Shown: positions 32,977-45,715 of the stretch, one piece after another
How the letters are laid out: each line of letters begins with the position of its first letter
Position numbering within the stretch: position 1 is the first letter of the stretch
From: Coniella vitis
Lineage: Eukaryota; Ascomycota; Sordariomycetes; Diaporthales; Schizoparmaceae
Assembly: GCA_011317545.1 (NCBI GenBank)
Contig: WUJK01000010.1
Coordinates: 682,001 to 746,000, forward strand
Direction: 5' to 3'
DNA: 64,000 bases
Made by a program: the position numbers and the translations under genes
The notes under the pieces: model-generated
What the model saw: the letters and a program-made list of their open reading frames with translations, nothing else
What the model was told of the DNA's origin: nothing
The model's database searches: none

Positions 32977-34738
32977 ATGGACGTGCCAGAGGGCGCGGCC
33001 ATTTCGTCACTCCAGTCTCTGGTCCTCGACCTTCCGCCCAGCTGCATCGAGTTCTGTCCTGCCCACCCGGATTATTTTGCAGTGGGCACATACTATCTTG
33101 AAAAGACAGCAGACGCTCCAGGCGAGGACGCTCAACCAGCTGGCGATGACGACGATTGTGACGAGGACGTACCTGAAGCCAAGAGTACTTCCCCCCAAAG
33201 CAGAAATGGAAGCGTGATTGTGTTTCGTCTTGAGGATGGGAAAGCGTACGTTATATTCCTTCTGTCTCTCTTCGGCCCCTCCTCATTACTCTCAAACAGG
33301 ACCTCTACTCACATCTCCCTACAGACGTCTCCTTCAGAGCATCCCCCAACCATCAGCAGTCTTTGATCTCCACTTCCTACCCCAGCAGGACCACGGCGAC
33401 GTCTTCGCCACAGTCTCCAGCACCGGCTCCATCTCCTTCTTCAGACTATCCCCTCCCGCCAACGGCACCCACGAGCAGGACTCGCCAGCCATTATTGCCA
33501 CGCCCCTGAGCACCATTCGGATCCCCAGTCTAGGCGAAGAGGTCCTCTTCACCTACTTCACCTGGCACCCTGCCATCTGCGGACTCATGGGCATCACCAC
33601 CGCGAGCGGAGACGTCCTTCTCGTCCAGATACACGACGACTACCAAGGTCTCAGTGTGCTCAACAGGTCTGTCATGCAACATGATCTGGAGGCTTGGGTG
33701 CTAGCTTTCTCTCCGGTGGTGGCGGCAGGTTCATCTCTTTCGTCACCAGTGCCATATACCCTCTTCTCAGGCGGCGACGACTCAGCCCTCAAATACCTCA
33801 CCCTCAACCTTCCGCCAACCCCTCTACAGAAAGAAGAAATCCAAGACGACCATGACCATGACCATTACAATGACAACGACGAGGACGAAGACCAAGAAGA
33901 TCAAGACCTCATCACACCCCCGTTCCCGCCCGTGACACTCAAAGACCACACCGCAGGCGTAACAGCCATCCTCCCTCTCTCCCTTCCTTCGTTATCCAAC
34001 AGCACCACCGCCGCCGCCGCCGCCATGACCACGCCCAAAATTACCAGTAACAGCAAGAATCCGCACTTGGTCCTCACAGGAAGCTACGACGACACCATCC
34101 GCCTCTTTGCAATCCACCCACTACACGCCACCTACGGCATGCGCAAAGCGAACCTCCTAACCGAAAAGAACCTAGGCGGAGGCGTGTGGCGGCTGAGCGT
34201 CATTGGAACCCCTACCGTCCTTCCAATCGTGGGTAACAATCACAGCAGCAGCAGCAACAGCAGCAGCAACACCGTGCAAGGCAGGGAAGCAGAAGCAGAA
34301 GCAGCAGCAGAAGCCAGAGTCCGATGGCAAGTCATCATCCTCGCCTCGTGTATGCACGCCGGCACGCGGATCCTCCAGATCCAAGGAACCCTGACCCAGG
34401 ATCAAGCGCAAGAGGGCGAAATCAAGGACATCACCGCCGACGAAATCGAGGTTCTGGTGCGCTTCGAGGAACACAAGAGCATGAATTACGGGAGTGACTG
34501 GTCGAGGGTGGAGAGCAGCCTTGTTTGTGAGGGAGCGGGCAGTGGGTCCTGTACGAAGGGAGAACAAGAGCGAGAGGTAATGTGTGTGTCGACCAGCTTT
34601 TATGATCGGTTATTGTGCGTGTGGAAATGCGGGATAGGCTACCCGGGGAAGAAGGTAGCTTCTTTCTGGAAGGAGGATCTACATATGCATATAAAAGGCA
34701 TTGACCAACAGCGATGTGGTATATATGAGAGATGGTAG
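32977..34738 (+). CDS. DPH7: Diphthine methyltransferase Dph7 (WD40, RRT2/WDR85)
   Basis: Dph7 hydrolyses methylated diphthine during synthesis of diphthamide on elongation factor 2. Exons are 32977-33245 and 33325-34738 (79-bp phase-2 intron), giving 560 residues. The WD40 blades carry the family's hallmark strings: CIEFCPAHPDYFAVGTYYLE, RNGSVIVFRL, LEAWVLAFSP, LFSGGDDSALKYL, LTGSYDDTIRLF, GGGVWRLSV, LASCMHAGTRIL, HKSMNYGSDWSR and TSFYDRLLCVW, in the same order as yeast Rrt2 and human DPH7. It is longer than most orthologues because of acidic and His/Asp-rich loops (near NDNDEDEDQEDQD) and Ser/Asn and Ala/Glu repeats between blades. It shares a bidirectional promoter region with the DUF1917 gene. 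Confidence 0.93.
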
Positions 34739-35191
34739 CCGGTCAGAGAGTGATTGGATGCAAGGACTGTGTTATACAAGAGTCAAGTCTATATTTGAGA
34801 CATATTGATCTAGTGCATGTAAGGCTGGTCTGGTAGGTGTAAGCATGTCATTCATCAGGACACACACTTGCGTTGGACCTAAAAGAAAAGAAGGAAATGA
34901 TTATAGACATGTGTCAAAAAAATCCCAATATTGCAAGTGTACAACAATTAGAGCATCAGGAAAAGAGTGTTACTCGTCCCTGCATTTATTGACAAAGACG
35001 TCTATGTACGGTCGCATGATGCACTTGAACAGAGGACAGGGACAAACTCTGAACAGCACAAGGACGCATCATGTGCTCTGTGATGGATATGACTGTCAAT
35101 AAGTATTATTGTGGTTGCTCTCTATCTAGCTACCCACCTCGGCAGTCTTCTGCTATCTTTCTCCCACCCAGCTGCACCACCACCATGTAGA
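34739..35191. other. Convergent 3' region of DPH7 and GAA1
   Basis: This is about 450 bp of 3' flanking DNA. Nothing else is recognisable. Confidence 0.5.
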
Positions 35192-37296
35192 TCACGTAGC
35201 AGCAGCAGCAGAAGTCGATACTGTCTTGTCCTCGCCCTTCGCCTGTCCAGCCACCTCCGGCCTTCCAAGCACAACAATCGACCCTACCAACCAAGCCGGC
35301 CACCATACCTCCCACACAACTACACTTGTATACATGCCCCAAACTCGCCACCCAAACGCCGCCTCCCGCAGCACATCCCCAATACTGCTACTGCTGCCCT
35401 CGCTCCCACTGCTCCAGTAGATCGACCACCCCGCAAACACAGCCGTAGGCGCAACAACATTGAGCAGGACCGTGCACGCCCACCGCATGGTGGGCCGTCG
35501 GGACCACGGCCGCATAAAGGATAGTGGAGAGGACAAGAGGCCAACCATGAGGGAGAGGGAGAAGTTGAGCGTTGCAAGGGCGGAGAGGAACATGCCCAGC
35601 AGGAGGAGGGAGAAGCACTGCATCAGCGTATACTGCTGTAGCGTTGGGCGGAATTTGGTGGTGATGAAATGGCTTATGATGTGTGGGAGGAAGACATTGG
35701 CGATGGCGAAGATAATGAATGTCGGGGTGTGCAACTGCTTGATTGGTCAGACGTAAATCTGTGACGGCGTGTGGATGTTGAGCGAGTTTTTGCTTACCCC
35801 TTCAGAGAGATGGTTGAAGACATAGAATGGCACTACACCAAGAAACTGGCATCCAGCCACCAGAGCCAGCGGGAGGAACAAATCTCGCTCTGTGGCCGTC
35901 GTCAACAGTGCGCTAGCCGTGCCCTTTTCCACGGCCTTCTCAATGGCTTTGTCCTGTTCTTGCTTCTTCCCATCCTTCTGCTTCTGACTGGCCTGGTCTT
36001 GCTGACCACTCTTCACCCATAACGAAATCGAAATGATTGTAAAATTGGCCGCAATGAGCATGGCACTTGGCAGATAGGTACCGATGCTGACGAAGCGATC
36101 CTTGTGCATCAGCAGGTAAAAGAAGAAGCTCTGGTGCAAGTGCTCCAGCAAGTTGTTCAGACTGCGAAACGTCCCCTCAACCACCCTGCCCATGGCCATT
36201 TCATCCTGCCAGCCCTCGCCATACGGCCTAAGCGTAACTGCGTCAACATGATACGGAATGAAGCAGCTGTGCGGGCCGCTTGCTACACCGAGCCCTTGCT
36301 TCATCATGCCGCGCAGCATAGTGCGCAGCCGGTCTTCGTAGCTGTCGCTGTGGTGCCACATTTCCTGTATGCTAACACCGATGCCCATCTGACCACCGGC
36401 GATATTGACGACGCTGTTGATGAGGTCCAGGTTCGGCAGCTGGCCATTGATGCCATCGTACACGATATGCACAGATGAGAAGCGGTGCTCCTGCGCATAG
36501 TCCAGTGCAAGCACACCCTGGAGCGCGCCCGATTTCAGCGGCAGCGAGTCAATGTATCGCATGTCGTGCGCGTCATGATACGCATCCACCCACGCCTGCG
36601 GACCAGCAAGACTGTCTGGCGTCACAAGCAGGATGATATCCTTGGACCAGAGCGACCATCGGCGGAAATAGCGAGCGAGCGTAAGCAGCAGAGCAACACC
36701 GCGCTTGTTCTCCTCGTCCTTGACGTTGCGCCATGCTGCAACGAGCACAATGGCCTCTGTTGCATCTCCTCTAGGCGCATGCAAGATGGCGTAAATGTTT
36801 TCGCCGGTATATTTCCTGCCAGAGGTGGAATACGTGAAGTTTTGGCGTCCTACTTTCAGCCCAATGCCGTTGAAAATGTCTTCCAGGCCGTTGTTGATTT
36901 CGTAGTTGCTCTTCTTGGTGGTGACCTCGCCCTCCTGGCCTTCACTTGTGACGGGCGCCGCAAGCGCGTCCACTTCGTGCTTGTATGCTCGAAAGACATT
37001 TTGATCGCTGCCCCCAAAGTACGTGTGGACTTGGCCCGGTAGTAAGGCGTTCTCGGAAATGTAAGTGCGGCGGCTATAGTCATTTTGCGGCAGCATAAGA
37101 AGCCAGGCGACGCCAACGACGATGCACAGGAGGGAAAGGTAAGGGGGCAGTTTGAGGATGCGCGGGTCGCGACGCAGGCGCAGGGCGCCAGCTGGAATGA
37201 GCATTAGCTGTGATCAGAGTACAGTGAAGAATTGCCTGTAGCAATCCATCAGCGTCAATCACAACAAACCGAGGACTTACAAATCAGGCGTGGCAT
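35192..37296 (-). CDS. GAA1: GPI transamidase subunit Gaa1
   Basis: This is an ER membrane subunit of the complex that attaches GPI anchors to proteins. The inferred exons are 37296-37281, 37191-35798 and 35734-35192, giving 650 residues. The first exon encodes only MPRLI plus one base and joins across an 89-bp intron (GTAAGT; GCTAAT branch; ATTCCAG) to SGALRLRRDPRILKLPPYLSLL. An alternative is initiation at 37204 (MLIPAGALRLRRDP) in the intron-retaining reading. Features are a first membrane segment (LSLLCIVVGVAWLLML), SRRTYISENALLPGQVHTYFGG, the M28-peptidase-like lumenal domain (ILVLVAAWR-like AIVLVAAWRNVKDEENKRGVALLL; DYAQEHRFSSVHIVYDGINGQLPNLDLIN), then multiple C-terminal helices. The 63-bp second intron joins FNHLSEG to LHTPTFIIFAIANVFLP. 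Confidence 0.93.
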
Positions 37297-37940
37297 CTCG
37301 ATCGTGACGAAGGGGACGTTGTCGTAGCCTTGGAGGGCACTTGCGCGCTCGAAGCCGAGAAAGGGGTGCTGCGCGTGCGCGCGCGTTCCGCCAGCACTTG
37401 TGAGGAATTGACCGAGCTTTCAGGCTGCTGCAAGATCCATTGATGCTCTGGACGCAGAGTCGACAAAGGCAGATCACATTGCCCTGGTTAACTTAGCACA
37501 AGAAGCTCGAATGGAGTGAAAGTCGAGCAAATGACGGGTTGCACGCTCCAACGCAGCTTCCATTTGGAAGCTCGGCAGGTGCATACCCAAGCCCCGTTAT
37601 ATGCATGTCACCCCACGAACCTCTTCGACTTCTGTTTCATTAGAGAACCTTGAATGCAGTAGGAGCTTGGTTCATGCCATTGTGAATTAATTGAATCGGT
37701 TTACTGGCTGACAAACGGGGCAGAGGTACAAACTTCGACTCTTGCGCATGTCCAGACTTTCTGTATAGCTGTCCCTTAGCAGAGCCGATAGTACGACCCT
37801 CGAATCTGAGGTTTGAGGTGAAAAGCAAAAGCGCCGGCGTGCCTCGAATCAAGCATGTACGCACACATCCATATGTCTAACCATGGTACAGGACATATAA
37901 AATATTTATAGTATTTGAAGAATGGCCCTGATGTGGTTCT
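37297..37940. other. Intergenic between GAA1 and rhomboid gene
   Basis: Upstream DNA of GAA1 and 3' flank of the rhomboid gene, both on the minus strand. No further gene is seen. Confidence 0.5.
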
Positions 37941-39044
37941 TTAAGGTCCAAGTCTCTGCGTGGATCCTACAACTCCCAATGCAACTCCAGCGCCACCAGG
38001 AGACGTACCCGCAGTCGGCAGGACCCCGAATCGACCATACGTCTTCTGATCAACACTGACATACCGAGGCAAGAATTGCAACAGCCTCAATTTGGCCTCG
38101 ATGAAGCGAAGCACCTTTTCTGGTGGCGCAAGGAACTTCATGTATCCAAAACCGCCTGTCGACAGCGTGTTAGTATATGAGTGCTTCTTGGACTCATCCA
38201 TTTGGCGTATACACGCGAATGAATCATGATGTAACAAAAGGCCGGATAAGGCTTACAAAAATACCCAACCAGCAACCCACTAAGATGGCCGAGCAGGCTC
38301 GCGCTCGGCACAAGAGCCGAGACCACCACGGCCAGCACCAGCGGCGTCGTCCACGTAGGGATGTTATACGTCGCAATTACAAAGTGCGGGTTCGTCTTGT
38401 ACGTCCGAATGGCTTCCATGCCTAGTAGCAAAAAGAACCACACGCTAGCACCCATGACGGCCGTGTTGGAGTGCAGGATAAAGATCTCGGTGATCGTGTA
38501 CAGCGCAGCGGGAAAAGTCGAAAATGCTGTCGCAAGTAGTCCATGTCAGCGCTCACAAGTCCTTTTGCCAAAGCGAAGGAACCATTACAGCGTTTCAAAA
38601 GAGGATTCAACTTACGTCCCATAAACAGCGCAAGCGCAGTCAGCGTACCATACTCGCTCTCAAACCGCTCCACTAGCGGCGTCAGCGCCAGGACGTTCAT
38701 GACCATGTGTATAAAGTTGAGATGGATGAATGGGTAGGTGTTGGTTCGGTATACTACCCGTGCGCAGCCACGTTAGCCTAACAAGTCACGAACATAAAAG
38801 ACTTCAACGCTGTTTGCCCCAGTAGAGGCCAGAATGTGTCGCACGACTCACAGCTACTCAAGCCAATCTCCTGAGGCACAAGCGCACCCCACGCTCTAAT
38901 ATCCCATTTTGCACCTGCCACAACGCCAGCAACCCATGCAGCTATTATAGCCAGGACGACAACTCTTGTGAATAGTGGAAGGCGGTAGATATAGGATCGT
39001 GCGCGCCCGGCGCTCAATTGAGAGGGTATCGCAATGGTCGGCAT
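37941..39044 (-). CDS. RBD2: Rhomboid-family intramembrane serine protease (RBD2-like)
   Basis: Exons are 39044-38852, 38753-38616, 38526-38257 and 38155-37941, with phases 1, 1, 1. All introns are 89-101 bp. The result is a 271-residue polytopic protein. The catalytic Ser is in MGASVWFF and the catalytic His in LLGHLSGLLVGYF, in the usual two helices. Family blocks include YRTNTYPFIHLNFIHMVMNV, LFMGPFSTFPAALY and GFGYMKFLAPPEKVLRFIE at the cytosolic tail. Length and topology match the Golgi-located RBD2 group. In fission yeast and Aspergillus that group cleaves the sterol regulator SREBP, which is family knowledge and not shown here. Confidence 0.9.
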
Positions 39045-40002
39045 GATTTCGCTTTATTTGTCGTTATCGTGTCGCTCGCTAGTGTGGGGATGTATTATCA
39101 ATTTTGATCAGAGATCAACTCTGGTCAATAGACAAAGACAAGTGCAAAGTAAGGTAACCGGGGAAACTTCTGTTCGCTTGGAGAAGGACACAACACGCTC
39201 ACGAGTTGCTGTTTTTCCACGGGGATGACAATGTATTATGAGGATCGCTTCGACTAAAGGTTCAGTAAGTGACGTTTGAGAGTTTTGGTTGGAATGGTGT
39301 ACCGGCGCGCAATCATCTTCTGGCAAGCAGTCGTCACACACAAGTTCACGGTCGCTGTGTTAAGCCATTTCGCAATCCATGCTAGGCGGGGAGCAGAAAC
39401 AAACGATGGGCATGAGAAGTTGAGGCGAGCTATAGGAGTACGTCAGGAGCAGAAACGCTTATCTGGCCGCTTCTTTAGTTGCTTATCGACACCCCGCAAT
39501 TATACACACTTGTTAGGTATGCCTCTAGCCGATACTATGTACGTATGTACATAGTACAGTAATGGTAGTGCTGGTTTATGAGCCTAATAACTGCTTCATA
39601 GAGAAAAGATACCAATCACTGAGGCACTGTACGCATCAATTAGAGGATGCATTGCAAATTTAACAGTTTTGAATCAGTTTCATTCATACAAAGCTAAAAA
39701 AAGGACGCCGCCGTTCAGGTGTGATATAATAAAACAAAAAACCTTTCCTTTCCATGACCCCTGCCTTCCCTCAACCACCAGAAAAAAGTAGTATAGTTGG
39801 TATTGTGTGTCGTTCGACTTCTTTTTTCATCTCCTGTACGCTATCCTCCCCATGCCTGTTGGTGTTGTTCTCGTTGCTGTCATGGCCTCCAGCAGTCGAT
39901 TATATATGGGGAGCCTTTGCTTACTTCCCATTTGAGGTGTGTTGAATACAACAAGTGTATGTCGGTCGCTTTCGTGCTCGCCCAAGCATTTAGCTAGTTA
40001 AT
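39045..40002. other. Intergenic between rhomboid and aconitase genes
   Basis: Rhomboid promoter side and aconitase 3' flank. It includes one TGTACATAGTACA motif (39546-39558). No gene is seen. Confidence 0.5.
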
Positions 40003-42762
40003 TTAGGCCTTGTTCTTCTTGGCCATGGTGTTCAGGGCGCTACCGTTCTTGAACCACTCAATCTGGCCAGCGTTGAAAGTGTGCGACAGCTTAACCTCGA
40101 AAGGCTTGCCGTCCTTGGGCTTGACGACCATGGTGATGGGCTTGCCGGGCTCGAGCTCAGTGGCCTTGATGTCGACCTGTTTGCTTTGTCAGTAACAAAT
40201 TCCATGATTTGCTGCATCGCTTGATGGGAAAAGAGTACATACCTTGGCATCAGTAGGAATCTTGTCGTAGTCGGCGGGGTCGGAGAAGGTCAGGGGCAAC
40301 ATGCCCTGCTTCTTCAGGTTGGTCTCGTGGATACGGGCGAAGGAACGGGTGATGATGGCAATTCCACCGAGGTGGCGGGGCTCAAGAGCAGCGTGCTCAC
40401 GGGAAGAACCCTCACCATAGTTCCAGTCACCAACAACAACCCAGCGGATACCCTTGGCCTTGTAGTCACGGGCAACAGCGGGGACGGCACCCCACTCGCC
40501 AGTGGTCTGGTTGAGGACCTTGTTGGCCTCACCATTGGCAGCGTTGATGGCACCAATCAACATGTTGTTGGAGATGTTGTCCAAGTGGCCACGGTACTTC
40601 AACCAGGGGCCGGCCATGGAGATGTGGTCGGTGGTGGTCTTGCCCTGGGTCTTGATGAGGATGGGCAGGTCGGTGGCGTCCTTGCCATCCCAGGCGTTGA
40701 AGGGAGACAGGATCTGAAGACGGTCAGAGGTAGGGGCAACCTGGACCTGAACGGAGGCACGGTCCGCGGGAGGAGGCTGGTAAGTGTCCATGCCGGGGTC
40801 GTATCCACCAGTAGGCAGACCGTCACCAGAAGGAGCCTTGAGCTTGAACTCCTTACCATCCTTGTCCTTCAGGGTATCGGTCAGAGGGTTGAAGTGCAGA
40901 GAGCCGGCAACAGTCATGGCGACAACCAGGTCGGGGGAGGTGACAAAGGAGTGGGTAGCGGGGTTTCCGTCGTTACGGCCGGTAAAGTTACGGTTGTAGG
41001 AAGAGATGATCGAGTTGGCTTGGCCCTTCTCGACATCGCGACGGTCCCACTGACCAATACAAGGACCGCAGGCGTTGGCAAGGACGATACCGCCGTACTC
41101 CTCGAAAGTCTGCAGCTGACCATCGCGGGCAATGGTGGCACGAATCTGCTCGGAACCGGGAGTGACAGTGAAGACGGCCTTGGACTTGAGACCGTGGTCA
41201 AGAGCATCGCGGGCGATCGAAGCAGCGCGCGACATGTCCTCGTACGAGGAGTTGGTGCAGGAACCAATCAGGCCGACCTTGAGCTCCTCGGGCCAGCCGT
41301 TCTCCTTGACAGCCTGGCTGAACTTGGAGATGGGGGTGGCCAGATCGGGGGTGAAGGGGCCGTTAATGTGAGGCTCGAGCTCAGACAGGTTGATCTCAAT
41401 CAGCTGGTCGTACTCGGCGCCCTCGTCCTCGCGCAGGTCCTTGGCGTAGAGGCGGGCAAAGTCACCAATATCCTTGCGCTTGGTAGCCTCGAGGTACTTG
41501 TACATGCTGTCGTTGAAGGGGAAAACCGAGGTAGTGGCACCGATCTCAGCACCCATGTCTAAATTTCAGAAGCGTCAGTACCATCCAAGTCCATGTAAGC
41601 GGCAACACTGATATGCCGAGAAGAGCAGACTGGCTTACTGCAAATGGTTCCCATGCCAGTCGCGCTGATGCTGTCAACACCAGGTCCAAAGTATTCCTAG
41701 AACTCAAGTGTTAGCTATATTCATACTGGCACCCAAAGGTGCGAATGGGGCTCTTCTTACCACCACAGCTCCGGTGCCGCCTTTGACGGTGAGGATACCG
41801 GCAACCTTGAGGATGATATCTGTCGAGAGTCAGCGAAAAGCGCAAGGCCCGTATTTCCGAAAGTGGCAAGGGAGGTATTACCTTTGGGAGATGCCCAACC
41901 AGACAGAGCACCAGTAAGCTTCACACCAATAACCTTGGGGGCCTTCAGTTCCCAGGGCAGGTTGGCCATCACGTCAACTGCATCAGCACCACCGACACCG
42001 ATGGCGCACATACCCAGACCACCGGCGTTGGGAGTGTGCGAGTCGGTTCCGATAAGCAGACCACCGGGGAAAGCGTAGTTTTCAAGCAGAATCTGGTGGA
42101 TGATACCAGAGCCGGGCTTCCAGAAACCAATGTTGTACTTTGCGCAAGCAGAGGACAGGAAGTTGTAGACCTCCTGGTTGATGCTGATGGCGCGGGCCAA
42201 GTCCTTCTCGCCACCCACCTGAGCCTCGATAAGATGGTCACAGTGGACGGTGGAGGGGTTTGCGACCTGGGGCATGCCGGCCGACATGAACTGCAGGATG
42301 GCCATCTGGGCGGTGGCATCCTGGCATGCGACACGGTCGGGGCGCAGCTTCAGGTAGGACTTGCCACGCTCAATCTCTTGGCCCTCTGGGTCGTCCAAGT
42401 GAGAGTACAGAATCTTCTCGGCGTATGCGAGGGGGCGGTTGAGTCTTGCGCGGACAATCGCCAGGTTCTCAGACATCTTCTTGTAGTTGATGAAGTTGCC
42501 CTCCTCCCAGTTGTTTTGCTTGACCTGTTGCGAATGCGGGTGCCACGAGGCTTGACGTCAGTAACGCGGGCGATATCAACGGGCCGCTTCAAGCCGCGCG
42601 CAGCTCGACTGGCTCCGTCTGTCTTGAAACAGAAACACCAACAACACTCACCTTGCGGTCCAGAGGAGAGTCTGTGACGGTGGCCATGCCGCGTCGCAGA
42701 GGGAGGCTGACGACAGCACGGCTCCGGGCAGTGACGCCCAGGAGCTGACGGGTTGCCAACAT
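40003..42762 (-). CDS. ACO1: Mitochondrial aconitate hydratase
   Basis: This enzyme converts citrate to isocitrate in the TCA cycle and carries a [4Fe-4S] cluster. Six exons were derived: 42762-42652, 42524-41882, 41819-41761, 41696-41639, 41558-40243 and 40176-40003, giving 786 residues, the normal family length. The N-terminus (MLATRQLLGVTARSRAVVSLPLRRGMATV) is a typical Arg-rich mitochondrial presequence. Substrate and cluster motifs are present: GTDSHTPNAGGLGMCAIGVGGADAVD, GSCTNSSYEDM (first cluster Cys), ACGPCIGQWDR (the other two Cys), KDATDLPILIKTQGKTTTDHIS and SSREHAALEPRHLGG. The 58-bp and 59-bp exons encode GPGVDSISATGMGTIC and the preceding stretch. A long open frame on the opposite strand is a composition shadow. 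Confidence 0.97.
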
Positions 42763-45180
42763 TGTGTATGAGGCTTGCGACCCTGTGCGAGGGAAGCTGT
42801 GAGGACTGAGGGAAAACGGGAGAGTGGAGAGGAAAAGAAAGAGAGATCACAACAACGGAGCTCTCAGGATAGGGAAAGAGGCATTGAAATACCACCACAC
42901 ACGAGAGAGAGGTGGCTGGAAAGGACGATGAGGAGGAGAGGAGAAAGAAGCAGGATTAGAAAGGAAGAAAAGTGTGCAAGCTGGCAAAGAGGGCCGACGA
43001 GGTTTTAGAAAGCCTAGATTCCTTGTTCCTCTCGTTGCTCACCCAGTCCCTCGGTTGCCCGCAGCCTGCCCACCCGCCAGCCCGCGTGGCATTTTCTTGC
43101 ACTTGGCGCCGCAGCGAGCTGTTTGCTGTCTGGCCCCTGCTCCACCTTTGCTCTGCACCGAGGGTGTCAGGGGCCCCCATTCTTGCCTACATCATTGCAG
43201 CTCAGGCCAATCACAGACGCTGAATTATAAAGATTTGGGGTCAAACAGTGTCAAAACAACGTCACCATACTTGCCGGCCGTGCACGCTCGGCAAACTGGC
43301 ACGTATTTTCGACCGGATATACATAGTCATGCTACCCTCTCTGCCTCTTAGCCGTGGTGTCGTCGCGACGGCTTCACCAGCTTCGCCGACCTGTTACCAG
43401 CCAACAGCGGTCGGAGTAAAAGCAATAACTGACATCCTGGTCTACTTTGGAGTCCAGGCTAGAGACTGAGATTGTCCACATTCAATCGCGTATTTGAGGG
43501 TCCAATACTATGAATCGCAAATATCTAGTAGTCTCTTTCCCTCCCAGTAAAAGAGTGACTGCCATTCAGTCGGTATGCATGCGGAATACTGCGTCATCGC
43601 AATCCCGTGCTGCATGTGGCACATTTCACTTCTGGGAGTTTGGAAACGCCCTCCTCCATCACTTGTCCGTTGTCTTATATTGCCCGTCAATACTCTCGCC
43701 AGAAGCAGATGGACACTCGACTTCCAAGACCGATACTTGCGGCCACCGCAATGTTGTTACGGCTCGGAGCAACGGACCGGCTGCTCAAGAGTGCTTTCTC
43801 ACATGCAGTGGCTGAGTGGCTTTTCTCATCAACCTGTACACTCAATCTTCGACTGAATTTCTTTCCTCTGATGAAGCTTCCCGCCATATTCGTCGCCTTT
43901 TCCATCTCGTTAACCATCAAGACCACCACGGCTCAGAGTATACAGCAAAGCTCAGGACTTGTGCAGGACGCAGACACTCCGTGCATTCACATCCACGTCC
44001 CACATCCACAGCCATAATCTGGAGAGCCTGGTCGCGTCGGTTGCTGCGCTACCGGCTCCAAGGTGTGGGGCCGCTGTCCTTTCATCCGCAATGCGATCCA
44101 AAAGCTCCATTCTGAAAATAATCCCTGTCGCATAGCTGATTCAGTAGGCCGTGACTGGCTGAGGGCTTCTAGGCTTTCTCTCAGCCTTGCGTTGAATACT
44201 GGGCAAGATCGTCGTCCATCGCGATGGTTGGTTTGCTGGTTTACATACGCATGGGAAACTTGCCACAGCAGAATCGTCCATCTCAACGCGTGCAACAATA
44301 GCATGTGCTGATCCAGAACAGCCAGGCCACTGGAATAACATAGCCACCCGGCGGGCAAAACGATCACGAGGCCATTGTTTTCCTCTTTCACTATAAGCAC
44401 ATCTATCAGCCCCAGGTATATAGTACTACCCGGCATAACCAAGAGGGCGTCTTTCCCCCAGAAATACGGCCTGCTATGCGGGCTGTGGAGTCAGGAGCCG
44501 CGCTGTTTTTGGAACAGACTGAAGCTGTTGTGGGTCCTGCAGACCTTGAAATATGGGAGCCATGCTCGGTCGACGAGATGTCCGCCCGGCTTTCAAAGGC
44601 GTTAAGCCCCTTCGGCCCGGACCCTTGCCGGTCGTCGCGAACTTCCATGTACGAGCGCGATATTTATTTTGGGCACTGTGACAGTCAACTTGTCGAACAA
44701 AATTAGGGGGAAAAATATGGTGGTCACCAGATGAGAATTGTCATTTCTCTTAGAAGTACGAATTCACCTGCCACCAAGAGAGGCGGACTGCAGCGTTGCT
44801 TTTTCAAGAGTGCTGGTACTGCTGCTGCTTGTTGCTGCTACGTAGTTACGCTGCGTGAATGGGAGCGTATTACTAAGACCCGCATATTGCAAAAGTCTGG
44901 TGAACCTGCGAAATTCCATTACCTGGGTAGGTAACTAGACACCATGTACATTATGTAATCAAAGTGCTGCCCAGGCTGCAGATCAAATCCATCAAAAAGC
45001 TCCCTGCCCAAAATTTGTCGAGAAAAAAAAATGGATCCAGCAAATTTGCATGTGACACGAACGCGCCACCACCGACAAAGTCTCGAAGCATCAACACCCT
45101 CTCGGCGGTAACCTTGTCGCATTCCTTCACAGTTCGCATAGTTATTTCTGTTTCTCGGTGTCTGCTTGACCGTTTGCACA
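42763..45180. other. 2.4-kb divergent region between ACO1 and BUD20
   Basis: This is a large head-to-head intergenic region. Open frames inside (for example 43510-44017) lack protein-like composition or domains, so I do not call them. The part next to ACO1 is purine-rich (GAGAGAG-type) and likely its promoter or leader. Confidence 0.45.
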
Positions 45181-45715
45181 ATGGGTGTCCCTAACAAGCG
45201 CACCATCACCAAGACCCGGCGGTACAGAAGGTGAGTTTACCAAGAAAGTCTCAGCTGCTCTTCCGATCCCGCCGCTGACGGCTTGTCCGCGCAGAGATAT
45301 CGACCAGATCAAAGCCGACATTCTCTCGCCCAAGCACCTGAAGCAGTACAAGGACACCAAGGCGCCCGAGGACCTGCCTGGTCTGGGTAGACACTACTGC
45401 ACAGAATGCGCCAAGTGGTTTGATATGGAGAGCACGCTGGTCGCTCACAGACGCGGCAAGCCCCACAGGCGAAGGTTAGTTGACTTCTATTCAGTGCTGA
45501 GTTTTAGGGTTCGATATGTGACAACAAGGCTCGAAGGAGGACTAGAGCCATGGGGCACTATAAATTAACTAACTGGTTCCAATTGATGCGTATACAGGGT
45601 CAAGCAGTTGCAAGAGGAGCCATATACACAAAAGGATGCCGAGGCAGCAGTGGGCTTGTGGACCGACAACAAACGGCCGGTCAAGACCGCCAATGACGAC
45701 GTCGACATGTCTTGA
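45181..45715 (+). CDS. BUD20: C2H2 zinc-finger ribosome biogenesis factor Bud20 (ZNF593 type)
   Basis: Bud20 is a shuttling factor that assists nuclear export of pre-60S ribosomal subunits. Exons are 45181-45230, 45295-45474 and 45598-45715, giving 115 residues. Introns are 64 and 123 bp, both phase 2. The N-terminus MGVPNKRTITKTRRYRRDIDQI is basic. The single finger reads HYCTECAKWFDMESTLVAHRRGKPHRRR (C-x2-C-x12-H-x5-H), as in Bud20/ZNF593. The C-terminus continues VKQLQEEPYTQKDAEAAVG and ends in an acidic DDVDMS. Size and order match the family throughout. Confidence 0.94.

Noticed and set aside
40327..41562. 411-codon open frame opposite the aconitase gene
   Set aside because: It mirrors the main aconitase exon and arises from its strong codon bias. 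It has no domain, and the sense-strand gene is certain.
42036..42677. 213-codon plus-strand frame over the aconitase 5' exons
   Set aside because: Antisense shadow of the aconitase exon 42524-41882 running across its splice sites.
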